The notes: generated from the letters alone by a model not told the origin. A stretch of 64,000 bases of DNA from JAFLCL01 sp039809495 (GCA_039809495.1 JBDHVC010000016.1:1-64000), one strand, 5' to 3'; positions 19,267-28,489 are shown, counted from the stretch's first letter. Program-made: numbers and translations.

Positions 19267-20334
19267 ATGTCGGACCAGAACGCTTCGACGAATTCGTGGA
19301 CGGGGCGCGCGCTCGGGCGGCTCCGCGCGCTCGCGCTGGTGTCGCTCGCGCTCTTCGCGCTCCTCTTCCCCGGGGGCTCGCTCGGGGCGCAGGAGGCCAC
19401 GGGCACCGTGCTCCGCATCGCGTGCGTCGCGCCGCGCGGCTCCGCGTGGCACCGCATCTTCACCGCGTGGAGCAACACCCTGCGGAGCGCCACGTCCGGC
19501 CGGCTCAGCCTCTCGATCCACGCGGGCGGCGCGGGCGCGAACGAGCGGGACTTCGTGCGCCGCATCGGCGCGCGCGAGCTCGACGGCGCCGCGCTCTCCG
19601 CGCTCGGCTTCGGCGCGCTCGGGAGCCCGAGCGCGACCGAGCGGCCGCTCCTCGTGCTCCAGGCGCCGGGCCTCTTCACCGAGTACGCGGCGCTCGATCG
19701 CGCGCGCCAGGCGATCGAGCCCGAGCTGCGCGCGGCCTTCCGCGAAGCGGGCGTCGAGCTCGTCGGCTGGAGCGACCTCGGGCGCGGGCGCCTCTTCTCG
19801 ACGCACCCCATCGCGACGCTCGCCGATCTGCGCCGCGCGCGCCTCTGGCAGCCCGAGCACGAGCCCCTCTCGGCCGCGACGCTCGCGGAGCTCGGGAGCG
19901 CCACGCCCGTCGCGCTCCCGCTCGGCCAGGTCGGCGCGGCGATCGGCGATGGCCGCGTCGACACGGTCGTCGCCTCCGCGATGGCCGTGAGCGCGCTCGG
20001 CTGGGCCGGGAGCGGCCGGCTCACGCAGGTGAGCAGCCAGCCCTCGAGCGTGCTCGTCGGCGGCACCGTCATCTCGAGCGCCGCGATCGAGGCGCTCCCC
20101 GAGGACCTGCGCGCGGCGCTCCGCCAGAGCGGCGCCCAGGCGCACGAGACGCTCCAGCGCACGATCCGCAGGGACGACGACAACGCCTACCAGGCGCTCA
20201 CCACGCGCCAGGGCATGACGCCCTTCGCGTTCGCCTCCGAGCCGGAGTGGACGGCCTTCGCCGCGGCGACGCGCCAGCGCCTCGTGAGCGAGCACGTCCT
20301 GCCGCGCGCGCTGCTCGAGCGCGTCGCGCGCTGA
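19267..20334 (+). CDS. TRAP transporter solute-binding protein, DctP type
   Basis: A 355-residue periplasmic protein. After an unusually long 20-residue charged lead comes a signal sequence (ALALVSLALFALLFPGGSLG, cleavage near AQEA). The DctP fold is seen in VLRIACVAPRGSAWHRIF, GRLSLSIHAGG, the hinge region GLFTEYAALDRARQ, and GWSDLGRGRLFSTHPIATLADLRRARLW, which carries the conserved arginine-containing strand. It binds a small carboxylate-like solute in known members. GAAGGAG at 19254-19260 precedes ATG by six bases. It converges on a TatT gene, but no DctQ/DctM membrane subunits are present. Confidence 0.88.
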   Translation: MSDQNASTNSWTGRALGRLRALALVSLALFALLFPGGSLGAQEATGTVLRIACVAPRGSAWHRIFTAWSNTLRSATSGRLSLSIHAGGAGANERDFVRRIGARELDGAALSALGFGALGSPSATERPLLVLQAPGLFTEYAALDRARQAIEPELRAAFREAGVELVGWSDLGRGRLFSTHPIATLADLRRARLWQPEHEPLSAATLAELGSATPVALPLGQVGAAIGDGRVDTVVASAMAVSALGWAGSGRLTQVSSQPSSVLVGGTVISSAAIEALPEDLRAALRQSGAQAHETLQRTIRRDDDNAYQALTTRQGMTPFAFASEPEWTAFAAATRQRLVSEHVLPRALLERVAR

Positions 20335-20367
20335 CCACGCGCCTCGATCGCGCGGCGGGGGAGGCCG

Positions 20368-21294
20368 TCAGCGCGGGAAGAATTCGTCCGCGCGTCGGAG
20401 CAGGCGGATCGCCTTACGGCGCGCGATGCGGTTCGCGAGCCGGACGCTCGGATCGGGATCGCCGCCGTCGACGATCTCGCGGAGCAGCCGGATGAAGAGC
20501 GCGCGATCGCTCGTCGCGACGGCGTAGCTGAGCGCGTACTGGAGCTGCACCGTGAAGAAGCGCCGCTCGGTCAGCGCGAGCGCGCGCTCGAAGCCCTCCC
20601 GGCTCCGCTCGGGGTCGCCGCCGAGATCCTCGGGCAGGGCGGCGTCCATCGAGGCGAGCGCGAGGAGCGCCGAGCCGTGGAAGTAGCCCTCGTCGAGCGC
20701 GACCGTGCGCTCGAGCAGCGCGCGCACGAGCGGCGTCTGGCCGACGTACTCCGGGTCGGCGTTCGAGGTCTGGATCGCTCCACCCCACGCGTACGCGGTC
20801 CAGAAGAGGATCGGCACCTGATCGCGATCGCGGTAGCGCGCGCGGAGGTACGCGCGGAGCGCCTCCGGGCCCTCCGCGATCGCGCGATCGATCCCCTCGT
20901 CGCGCGATCGCATGTGGAAGAGGCCGATCTCGCGGCCGCGCAGGTAGAGGAGCTGCGCGCGCGTCGCGAGCGCCTCCTGCCGCTCGAGGTCGCCGTGCTC
21001 GAGCGCGTCCTCGGCCTGCTCCTCGAGCCAGCCCCACGCGTACGAGCTGTTCGCGCGCATCACCTCGATGCCCATCTGCTCGTCGTCGGGCATGACGGCG
21101 TAGAGCCCCTCGAGCTGCACGATGCTCGCGGGCAGGCCCGCGCCGATGAGATCGACGTCCCAGTGCTGCTCGACGGCGCGCGTCGCGCGGAGCAGCACCC
21201 CCGAGGTCTCGACGGCCGCGAAGCGCGTCATCAGATCGCAGCCGCCGTAGGCGAGCGAGCCGAGCGCCAGGGCGATCGAGAGCGCGCGAGACAT
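20368..21294 (-). CDS. TatT-type TRAP-associated TPR lipoprotein
   Basis: A 308-residue protein with a lipoprotein-type N-terminus (LALGSLAYGGC) and a helical body resembling the TRAP-associated TPR protein family (TatT, described as Tp0956 in Treponema). Family-like segments include AVMPDDEQMGIEVMRANSSYAWGW near residue 65-90 and FWTAYAWGGAIQ. TatT forms a trimer that binds the DctP-like protein and is thought to pass hydrophobic ligands across the periplasm. The 33-bp convergent placement opposite a DctP gene strongly supports the call. TAGAGG at 21302-21307 is seven bases upstream of the start. Confidence 0.85.
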   Translation of the reverse strand: MSRALSIALALGSLAYGGCDLMTRFAAVETSGVLLRATRAVEQHWDVDLIGAGLPASIVQLEGLYAVMPDDEQMGIEVMRANSSYAWGWLEEQAEDALEHGDLERQEALATRAQLLYLRGREIGLFHMRSRDEGIDRAIAEGPEALRAYLRARYRDRDQVPILFWTAYAWGGAIQTSNADPEYVGQTPLVRALLERTVALDEGYFHGSALLALASMDAALPEDLGGDPERSREGFERALALTERRFFTVQLQYALSYAVATSDRALFIRLLREIVDGGDPDPSVRLANRIARRKAIRLLRRADEFFPR

Positions 21295-21433
21295 CCCACG
21301 CCCTCTACCTTCGACGAACGCTCGCGGTCAACAAAGGGCGGACGGCGCGACGCCCGCGCCCGAGGGCGCGCCTCGGGCCTGCACCGCGTGCAGGAATTCC
21401 ACGCGGCCCGCTCGCCCGTGCTATCCGCCGGGC

Positions 21434-22837
21434 ATGTTTCGTGGTCGAGTGAGGGCCATCCACTTCGTCGGCATCGGCGGCATCGGCATGAGCGGCATCG
21501 CCGAGGTGCTCCTCGCCTCGGGCTTCGCGGTGACGGGCTCGGACAGCCGCGCGAGCGAGACGACCGAGCGGCTCGAGTCGCTCGGCGCGGTCGTGCACGT
21601 CGGCCACCGCGCGGAGAACGTCGGCGCCGCCGACGTCGTCGTCTACAGCTCCGCCGTCCAGCGCGACAACGTCGAGCTCGTCCGCGCTCGGGACGAGAAC
21701 ATCCCCGTCATCCCGCGCGCCGAGATGCTCGGGGAGCTGATGCGCCTGCGCGACGGCGTCGCGGTCGCGGGCTCGCACGGCAAGACGACGACCACCTCCC
21801 TCGTCGCGACGCTGCTCCGCGAGGCGGGGCGCGATCCGACCGTCATCATCGGCGGCAAGCTCAACTCGCTCGGCTCGAACGCGACGCGCGGCTCGGGCGA
21901 CCTCCTCGTCGCCGAGGCCGACGAGTCGGACGGATCGTTCCTCCACCTCTCGCCCGTCATCGCCGTCGTCACCAACATCGACGCCGAGCACCTCGACCAC
22001 TACGGCAGCCACGAGCGCGTGAAGGACGCCTTCGCGAGCTTCGCGAACCGCGTGCCCTTCTACGGCCTCGTCGTCGCGTGCCTCGATCACCCGCACGTCC
22101 AGTCGATCCTCCCGCGCATCGAGAAGCGCATCGCCACCTACGGGCTCTCGGCGCAGGCGGACTACCGCGCGCGCGATCCGGTGATCGAGGGCCTCTCGAC
22201 GCGCTTCGAGCTCGTGCGGCGCGGCGTGAGCGCGGGCTCCTTCACCGTGCGGATGCCCGGCATCCACAACGTGCTGAACGCGCTCGCGATGATCGCCGTC
22301 GCCGACGAGCTCGGCGTCCCCGACGCGGTCACGCGCAAGGCGCTCGCCGAATTCGGCGGCGTCCAGCGGCGCTTCACGATCGTCGGCGAGACGCCCGAGG
22401 GCGGCCCGCGCGGCGGGATCACGATCGTCGACGACTACGGGCACCACCCCGCCGAGGTGCAGGCCACGCTCGAGGCCGCGCAGCGCGCGTACGGGCGCCG
22501 GCTCCTCGTCGCGTTCCAGCCGCACCGCTACACGCGCACGAAGCACTGCTTCGACGAGCTGACGCGCGCCTTCAACCGCGCGGACGTGCTCCTGCTCGCG
22601 GACGTGTACGCGGCGGGCGAGGCGCCCATCGAGGGCGCGAACAGCGAGGCGCTCGCGCACGCGATCCGCCTGCACGGCCACCGCGACGTGACCTGGGTCG
22701 GCCCGCGCGCGAGCGTCGCTCGCGCGATCCTCGAGCGCGCGCGCCCGGGCGACGTCGTGATCACGCTCGGCGCCGGCGACATCACGCGCGTCGGCCCGGA
22801 GCTCCGGGCGCTCCTCGACGCGGAGCGCGCCCCTTGA
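21434..22837 (+). CDS. murC: UDP-N-acetylmuramate--L-alanine ligase
   Basis: A 467-residue Mur ligase that adds the first amino acid of the peptidoglycan stem. The UDP-binding N-terminus IHFVGIGGIGMSGIAEV, the ATP loop AGSHGKTTTT (111-120), the central NIDAEHLDHYGS and the C-terminal YGHHPAEV with FQPHRYTRT are all standard MurC motifs. TATCCG at 21422-21427 is six bases before the ATG. The stop overlaps the likely TTG start of ftsQ, so this is a two-gene remnant of a division and cell wall cluster: murB, ddl, ftsA and ftsZ do not follow. Confidence 0.96.
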   Translation: MFRGRVRAIHFVGIGGIGMSGIAEVLLASGFAVTGSDSRASETTERLESLGAVVHVGHRAENVGAADVVVYSSAVQRDNVELVRARDENIPVIPRAEMLGELMRLRDGVAVAGSHGKTTTTSLVATLLREAGRDPTVIIGGKLNSLGSNATRGSGDLLVAEADESDGSFLHLSPVIAVVTNIDAEHLDHYGSHERVKDAFASFANRVPFYGLVVACLDHPHVQSILPRIEKRIATYGLSAQADYRARDPVIEGLSTRFELVRRGVSAGSFTVRMPGIHNVLNALAMIAVADELGVPDAVTRKALAEFGGVQRRFTIVGETPEGGPRGGITIVDDYGHHPAEVQATLEAAQRAYGRRLLVAFQPHRYTRTKHCFDELTRAFNRADVLLLADVYAAGEAPIEGANSEALAHAIRLHGHRDVTWVGPRASVARAILERARPGDVVITLGAGDITRVGPELRALLDAERAP

Positions 22838-23811
22838 GCGTGCGGGTCCTACGCGACGCGAGCGCGCTCCCCGCTCGCCCCCGCGTCGCGCGCGCCGCGC
22901 CCGCGGCGAGCGAGCCCTCGCGCGGCAACCGGCGGATCACGCCGCGCCCCGGCGTCGTGACGGCGCCGACCTTCGAGCCCCCGCGCGCTCCGCTCCGTGA
23001 GCGGCTCGCCGCGCGCGCCCGCGCGCTCCGCGAGGCGCTCTCTCGCCTCTACCTCCGCGTGATCGGGCCGCTCCGTGTCCTCGGCCGGATCCTCGTCGCG
23101 CTCGGCCTCGTCGCCGCGAGCGTCTCCGTCGTCCGCTTCGTCGATCGCTACGCGCGGACCTCGCCCGAATTCGCGATCGACACGCTCACGATCACCGGCA
23201 ACGAGCGCGTGCCGAGCGACGAGCTCGAGGAGACGATGGGCCTCGCGGTCGGGGACAACGTCTTCTCGCGCTCGCCGGAGGAGCTGCGCCGCGCGCTCGA
23301 GGCGCACCCGTGGATCGCCTCGGCGCGCGTGCGACGCAGGCTCCCGCGTACCTTCGAGATCGAGGTGCGCGAGCGCCACGCCGCGCTCGTGATCCTCCTC
23401 GATGTGCCCTACCTCGTCGACGACGAGGGCAACGTCATCCAGCCGCTCGAGGAGGGCGATCCGACCGATCTGCCCGTCGTCACGGGCATCGACGCGGGCC
23501 GCTTCGCGCGCGAGGGCGGCTACCGCCGCGAGCTGCTCGCCACGAGCATCGCGCTCACGCACGAGTGGGAGTCGGCCTCGCTCGCGCGGCGAGAGCCCAT
23601 CGGCGAGATCCACGTCGAGCCGGACGAGGGCCTCACGCTCTTCGTCGGCGCGGACGCGACCGAGGTGCGCCTGGGCCGCGGCCCCTACCGCGAGAAGCTC
23701 GGGCGCCTGCGTCGCGTCCTCGACGAGCTCGCGCGTCGACAGAGCCGACCCCTCTACGTCTACCTCGACAACGTGCGCAGGCCCGAGCGCGTCACCGTGC
23801 GCGTGCGCTGA
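22834..23811 (+). CDS. ftsQ: Cell division protein FtsQ
   Basis: A 325-residue bitopic protein. A long basic cytoplasmic tail (1-80) leads to one membrane helix (about 83-103), then a POTRA domain (about 113-182: FAIDTLTITGNERVPSDELE, HPWIASARVRRRLP) and the FtsQ/DivIB beta domain ending LYVYLDNVRRPERVTVR. FtsQ links early and late divisome proteins in the periplasm. TTG 22834 overlaps the murC stop (TTGA); GTG 22840 is an equally possible start six bases later. The open frame continues far upstream through murC, but that part is a shadow. Confidence 0.92.
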   Translation: MSVRVLRDASALPARPRVARAAPAASEPSRGNRRITPRPGVVTAPTFEPPRAPLRERLAARARALREALSRLYLRVIGPLRVLGRILVALGLVAASVSVVRFVDRYARTSPEFAIDTLTITGNERVPSDELEETMGLAVGDNVFSRSPEELRRALEAHPWIASARVRRRLPRTFEIEVRERHAALVILLDVPYLVDDEGNVIQPLEEGDPTDLPVVTGIDAGRFAREGGYRRELLATSIALTHEWESASLARREPIGEIHVEPDEGLTLFVGADATEVRLGRGPYREKLGRLRRVLDELARRQSRPLYVYLDNVRRPERVTVRVR

Positions 23812-23870
23812 CGGCGCGCCCGTCGCGCCGCGATCCGTCGCGCCGCGCGACCGAGCGACGTGCCTCGCGA

Positions 23871-24683
23871 TCAGACCGTCTCGATGTGCTCGAGCGCGCG
23901 CGCCAAGAGGCCCGGGACGAAGCGGCGGGCGTAGATCCCCGCGATCTCCGCGCGCCCCACGTACACCTCGCGGGCGCGCCGGGCGATCGCCTTCAGGACC
24001 TCGCGCGCGCACGCCTCGGGGCTGATGCCTCGCGCGTTCGCCTTCGCGCGAGGCGAGCGGCGATCGACCTTCTCGCCCGTCTCGCGCTCGATCGCGCTCA
24101 CGGCGAAGTCCGTGTCGATGAAGCCCGGGCAGACCATCGTGATCGCGATGCCCTCGCGGCGGCTCTCGACGCGGAGCGACTCGAAGAAGCCGTGCAGGGC
24201 GTGCTTGCTCGCGGCGTACGCCGAGCGGTAGGGCGTGCCCACGTAGCCGGTGATGCTCGAGACGACGACGAAGTGGCCGCCGCCCCGCGCCTTCATCTCG
24301 GGGAGCAGGGCCTTCGTGAGCGCGACGACGCCGAAGTAGTTGACGTCCATGATGCGCCGATCCTCGGCGAGCGGCGTCTCCTCGACGGTCGCGCGCTGCC
24401 CGATGCCCGCGTCGTGGACCATCACGTCGATCTTCCCGAAGGCCGCGAGCGCCCGCTCGACGTGCTCGCGCGCGCGCTCCGTCTCGGCCACGTCGAGCGG
24501 CAGGACGAACACCTCCTCGGGGCGCGGGCAGCGCGCCCTGAGCGCCTCGAGCCGCTCCGCGCGCCGCGCCGAGACGACGAGCTTCGCCCCCTCGCGCGCC
24601 AAGAGGAGCGCGAGCGCCTCGCCGATGCCCGAGCTCGCGCCCGTGATCCACACGACCTCGCCGCCGAACCGCTCGCTCGTCAT
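23871..24683 (-). CDS. Short-chain dehydrogenase/reductase
   Basis: A 270-residue classical SDR. The NAD(P) site is TGASSGIG (residues 14-21), the dinucleotide-binding arginines are in VSARRAERLEALR (favouring NADPH), NAG is changed to DAG in VMVHDAGIG, and the catalytic triad is S (VVSSITG), Y and K (YAASKHALHGF). Overall it resembles DHRS7B-like reductases; the substrate is unknown. A TAGGGT hexamer at 24690-24695 lies six bases before the start codon. It converges on ftsQ and is divergent from fliO, so it is monocistronic. Confidence 0.9.
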   Translation of the reverse strand: MTSERFGGEVVWITGASSGIGEALALLLAREGAKLVVSARRAERLEALRARCPRPEEVFVLPLDVAETERAREHVERALAAFGKIDVMVHDAGIGQRATVEETPLAEDRRIMDVNYFGVVALTKALLPEMKARGGGHFVVVSSITGYVGTPYRSAYAASKHALHGFFESLRVESRREGIAITMVCPGFIDTDFAVSAIERETGEKVDRRSPRAKANARGISPEACAREVLKAIARRAREVYVGRAEIAGIYARRFVPGLLARALEHIETV

Positions 24684-24748
24684 GCGCGGACCCTACGACG
24701 CGCGCCCGGGAGCGACCACCGCGCCGTGATCGGCTACGCTCGCGCGCC

Positions 24749-25228
24749 GTGCCGCTCCTCCTCCAGGTGGGCGCCAGCGCCGCCTCGCACGAGCTGCCGA
24801 GCGGCTACGGCGTCTCGCTCCTCCAGTCCCTGCTCGCCCTCGCCCTCGTCTGCATCCTCGCGTGGGTCGTCCTGCGCTTCTTCGCGGCGCGCGGGGTCGG
24901 CGTCGGCCTGGGCAGGCGCGTGAAGGTGCTCGAGCGCGTCCCGCTCGACGCGCGGCGGTGGATCTACCTCGTGGAGCTCGGCGATCGCGTGCTCGTCCTC
25001 GGCGTCGGCGACGGCGCCTCGCCCACGCTGCTCAAGGACCTGCCCAAGGACGCGCTCCCCGAGCCCGCGCAGAAGCGCGGCTTCCTCGAAGCGCTCGAGG
25101 CCCGGCGGTCCGAAGGCGCGAAGCGATCCTTCGAGGCCGAGCGATCCGTCGAGCTTCAGCGATCCGTCGAGGCCCCGCGATCGGTGGAGACCGAGGCGCG
25201 CGAGGAGCCGCCGCGGCCCGAGCCGTGA
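24749..25228 (+). CDS. fliO: FliO/MopB-like protein, orphan
   Basis: A 159-residue protein with one membrane helix (about residues 22-46) followed by a short beta domain (RRVKVLERVPLDARRWIYLVELGDRVLVLGVGDG) typical of FliO, which in flagellar and related type III systems helps assemble the FliP pore. The C-terminus is an acidic/basic hexapeptide repeat tail (RSVExx). The start is GTG 24749, with TACGCT (24735-24740) eight bases upstream. No fliP, fliQ, fliR or other flagellar gene lies near; it is flanked by an SDR and an exoprotein, so the flagellar role is uncertain. Confidence 0.7.
   Translation: MPLLLQVGASAASHELPSGYGVSLLQSLLALALVCILAWVVLRFFAARGVGVGLGRRVKVLERVPLDARRWIYLVELGDRVLVLGVGDGASPTLLKDLPKDALPEPAQKRGFLEALEARRSEGAKRSFEAERSVELQRSVEAPRSVETEAREEPPRPEP
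25105..25194 (+). repeat. In-frame 18-bp tandem repeat in the fliO tail
   Basis: Four clear 18-bp units start at 25123, 25141, 25159 and 25177, each opening with GCGATC, with a weaker unit before them at 25105. They encode RSFEAE, RSVELQ, RSVEAP and RSVETE. The copy number is likely variable between strains. Confidence 0.85.
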
Positions 25229-25260
25229 GCGGCGGCTCGCTTCTTGCGCAGACAGCCGCC

Positions 25261-27696
25261 ATGTCCTCGAAACACCTGGAGTTTTCAGCCGATCCGCGCG
25301 CGATGCGGACCCGACGTCGCAGCGCGCGGCTCGCGCTCGTCGGCGCGCTGTCCATCCTCTGGACGTTCGGCTCCCTCGCTCCCACGGCGCGCGCGCAGGA
25401 CACCTGGACGACGCCGTACACCGGCGTGCGGCAGCTCGCGCGGCGCGTGAGCGGGCCGAACCGCGTCTACGCGCTCGAGGTGAACCTCTGCGCGCCCGGC
25501 GTCTCGATGCGCGCGACGGCCGAGAGCGAGCGACGCGCGACGGTGCCCTCGTGGGCGAGCGCGCGCGGGCTCGAGGCCGCCGTCAACGCCGACTTCTTCA
25601 GCTTCGACACCTACCTCCCGAGCGGCGCGGCCGCGAGCGGCGGCGCCGCGTGGCACGCGGACGGCGCGGGCTCGGGCTTCGTGGCGTTCGGGCGCGATCG
25701 CGTCCTCTTCTCGCCGCCCGCCGACGTCGTGAACCCGCTCCCCGCGTGGATGCGCGAGGTCGCGGGCGGGCACCCGCTCATCCTCTCGGAGGGCGCGGTC
25801 GTGGGCGGCGGCGGCGACCTCTGCACCGCGCGCCACCCGCGCACCGCCGTCGGCCTCTCGCGCGACCGACGAAGGCTCATCCTGATGGTCGTCGACGGCC
25901 GCCGCGCGGGCGTCTCCATCGGGATGACCTGCGCCGAGACCGCGCGTCAGCTCCTCGACCTCGGCGCGTGGATGGGCATGAACCTCGACGGCGGCGGCTC
26001 CTCGACGATGTGGGTGCGCGGGAGCGGCGTCGTGAACCAGCCGAGCGACGGCTCGCCGCGCGTCGTCTCGAACCACCTCGGCGTCGACGCGACCGGGAGC
26101 GGCATGCCCGGCTCGTGCATGCCCTGGGAGCCCGAGGAGGACGAATTCCTCGGCGGCCTTTTCGGCACCACCACGACGGACCTCGACGGCGACGGGCGCG
26201 CCGACCTCTGCGCGCGCGCCTCGGCCGGGATCCGCTGCGTCCTCGCGGACGGCTCGCCCTTCGCCGCGACGTCGATCGCGGGCCCCGCGCTCTCGAACGA
26301 CTCGGGCTGGAACGACATCGCGAACTACGCGACGATCGTGATGGGCGACGTCACGGGCGACGGCCTCGCCGACCTCTGCGCGCGCGCCAACGATCGCGTC
26401 TACTGCTGGCCCTCGACCGGCACGGCCTTCGGCGCGCGCCTCGACGGCCCGACGCTCTCCGACGCCTCGGGCTGGGGCGTCCCCAAGCACTACGCCACGA
26501 TCCGCCTCGGCGACGTCGACGGCGACGGCAAGGACGACCTCTGCGCGCGCGCGGCGGCGGGCGTGCGCTGCTGGCGCTCGAACGGCGCGGGCTTCGACGC
26601 CCCCTGGCCCGCCATCGCGGCGACGAGCGACGCCTCGGGCTTCACCGATCCCTCTCGCTTCAGCACGATCCGCGTCGGCGACGTGACGGGCGACGGCCTC
26701 GCGGACGTCTGCGCGCGCACCGAGGAGGGCGTCGACTGCTGGGCCTCGACGGGCACCGACTTCGACCCCGAGCCCATCCACGGCCCGCGCTGGAAGGACT
26801 CGAGCGGCTGGACCGCGCACCGCTACTACGCGACGATCCGCATGGCCGACGTCGACGGCGACGGCCGCGAGGACCTCTGCGCGCGCACCTCGACCGACTA
26901 CCGCTGCCACCTCTCGAGCGGCGGCGGCTTCGGCCCCGCCATCGTCATCGAGGAGCTCTCGAACGACCTCGGCTGGGGCGATCTCTCGAACTACGAGACC
27001 ATCACCCTCGCCGACGTCGACGGCGACGGCGACCACGACGTCTGCGCGCGCGCCGACGCCCGCGTCCTCTGCTGGCTCTACGAGGGCGGCGCCTTCGCTC
27101 GCCGCATCGACGGCCCCGCCCTCGCCGACGACGCGAGCTGGGGCCGCCCCATCTACTACCGCACGATCCGCATGGCCGACGTCGACGGCGACGGCGACGA
27201 CGACCTCTGCGCCCGCGGCTCCTCGGGCATCCGCTGCTGGCCCTCGACCGGCGCCGGCTTCGGCGCCGCCCTCGCCGGCCCCGCTTGGAGCGACGCCGAC
27301 GGCTGGTGGAACCCCATCTACCACACGACGATCCGCCTCCACACCGACCGCCGCGCCCGCGGCCTCCCGCCCCCTCTCACCCCCGACGCCGGCCTCCCCA
27401 CCGACGCGGGCTCCCTCACAGCGCCCGACGCCGCCGTCCCTCCGGACATCGACGCGGGCGAGCTCACCCTCCTCGACGCCGCCATCTCGCCCCCCACCGA
27501 CGCCGGCCCCGCTCCCGACGCGACCGCCGGCCCCGCGACCCTGACGAGCGGCTGCGCCTGCAGCGCGAACCGACACGGCCGGTCGCCCCTCACCCTCGCG
27601 TGGGCGCTCGGCCTGGTATCGGCGCTCCTCCTCCGCTCGCGCAGCTCCTCCCGAACTAAGCTGAGCCAACCTCCTGTTGGAATGCGGAACGCGTAG
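25261..27696 (+). CDS. Secreted NAGPA-type phosphodiester glycosidase with seven Cys-paired FG-GAP-like repeats
   Basis: An 811-residue exoprotein. A signal peptide (about 20-46, ending ARAQ) follows a 15-residue lead; ATG 25303 is an alternative start that gives a more usual signal. Residues 50-275 match the NAGPA/DUF2233 domain, with AVNADFFSF, RHPRTAVGLS and NLDGGGSSTMWV; family members remove GlcNAc-1-phosphate or act on cell wall sugars. From 305 to about 700 run seven repeats of D-x-D/T-GDG-x-x-D-L-CAR followed by an aromatic Cys, a calcium-loop beta-propeller pattern. A Pro/Asp/Ala linker leads to a Cys-containing motif (SGCACS), a hydrophobic helix and an Arg-rich end, resembling a MYXO-CTERM sorting tail. 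Confidence 0.82.
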   Translation: MSSKHLEFSADPRAMRTRRRSARLALVGALSILWTFGSLAPTARAQDTWTTPYTGVRQLARRVSGPNRVYALEVNLCAPGVSMRATAESERRATVPSWASARGLEAAVNADFFSFDTYLPSGAAASGGAAWHADGAGSGFVAFGRDRVLFSPPADVVNPLPAWMREVAGGHPLILSEGAVVGGGGDLCTARHPRTAVGLSRDRRRLILMVVDGRRAGVSIGMTCAETARQLLDLGAWMGMNLDGGGSSTMWVRGSGVVNQPSDGSPRVVSNHLGVDATGSGMPGSCMPWEPEEDEFLGGLFGTTTTDLDGDGRADLCARASAGIRCVLADGSPFAATSIAGPALSNDSGWNDIANYATIVMGDVTGDGLADLCARANDRVYCWPSTGTAFGARLDGPTLSDASGWGVPKHYATIRLGDVDGDGKDDLCARAAAGVRCWRSNGAGFDAPWPAIAATSDASGFTDPSRFSTIRVGDVTGDGLADVCARTEEGVDCWASTGTDFDPEPIHGPRWKDSSGWTAHRYYATIRMADVDGDGREDLCARTSTDYRCHLSSGGGFGPAIVIEELSNDLGWGDLSNYETITLADVDGDGDHDVCARADARVLCWLYEGGAFARRIDGPALADDASWGRPIYYRTIRMADVDGDGDDDLCARGSSGIRCWPSTGAGFGAALAGPAWSDADGWWNPIYHTTIRLHTDRRARGLPPPLTPDAGLPTDAGSLTAPDAAVPPDIDAGELTLLDAAISPPTDAGPAPDATAGPATLTSGCACSANRHGRSPLTLAWALGLVSALLLRSRSSSRTKLSQPPVGMRNA

Positions 27697-27739
27697 CGGT
27701 CGCTCCTCGAAGCTCTCCGCGCGACCCGCCGGCAGTGGT

Positions 27740-28489
27740 TCACGCTGATGCCAACACGTAGATCTCTCCCGCGATGTCGGGATAGCGCTCGCCGAGCTGC
27801 ATGAACGCACGCAGCATCTCTGGCGACCAATCACGCTCGATCTGAGAGTTGGACACTGGCTTGAGCCAATACCCACCGAAGATCTCGATCTTCAGGCCAG
27901 CCTCTCGGAAGTCCCTCCTGAACGACTCTGGGTTATAGACTCGGCGATGCCCGTGGTGTCGATCGAGCTCGTTCAGGGCGTCCTCGTTGGCGAGGATCCC
28001 CATGATCACCGCGGCCTGCCGATGTATCGAACGTGCGTTGGGCACCGCCGCGAAGATGCGGCCCTGCGGAGAGAGCCATGCCCTGGCGCGTGCCAGGATC
28101 GCGATCGGATCCTCGACATGCTCGAGGACATGCCCAAGCACGATCGTATCGAACGTTTGCGATTCTCGCGGCTGATACTCCTCGAAGAGCCGACAGACGA
28201 CCTCGGCTTGGGGCAGGCGCTCCTTGAGGCTACTCGCGAACCGCTCAGACCCCTCGACGATCGTCAGTCGCGCTCCTGAGCTCGCCAGTAGGTCGCTCAT
28301 GACCCCTTCCGCCGGCCCCAGCTCCAACACGTTACCGCCCGAGAGATGCCGCCTCAGCACCTCAAACGAATACTCGATCGTTGCTCGGTTTGCCCCGAAA
28401 GCGTAGAGCGAGTCATTGGCTATTCCCTCCAAGCGGCCCCTCTCCGAGGATGAGAATTCAGGATGTACGGTGTTGTCATTGGCGCTCAT
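27740..28489 (-). CDS. Class I SAM-dependent methyltransferase
   Basis: A 249-residue methyltransferase. Motif I is NVLELGPAEGVMSDLL, the acidic residue ending strand 2 is in LTIVEGSER, and motif IV/post-I is TIVLGHVLEHVEDP, all like the UbiE/COQ5-type Methyltransf_11/23 fold. The substrate is unknown. A CAGGAG sequence lies upstream of the ATG. Codon use is noticeably less G+C-rich than in neighbours, shared with the HAD and ATP-grasp genes 184 bp upstream on the same strand, so they are probably one acquired cassette. Confidence 0.85.
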   Translation of the reverse strand: MSANDNTVHPEFSSSERGRLEGIANDSLYAFGANRATIEYSFEVLRRHLSGGNVLELGPAEGVMSDLLASSGARLTIVEGSERFASSLKERLPQAEVVCRLFEEYQPRESQTFDTIVLGHVLEHVEDPIAILARARAWLSPQGRIFAAVPNARSIHRQAAVIMGILANEDALNELDRHHGHRRVYNPESFRRDFREAGLKIEIFGGYWLKPVSNSQIERDWSPEMLRAFMQLGERYPDIAGEIYVLASA

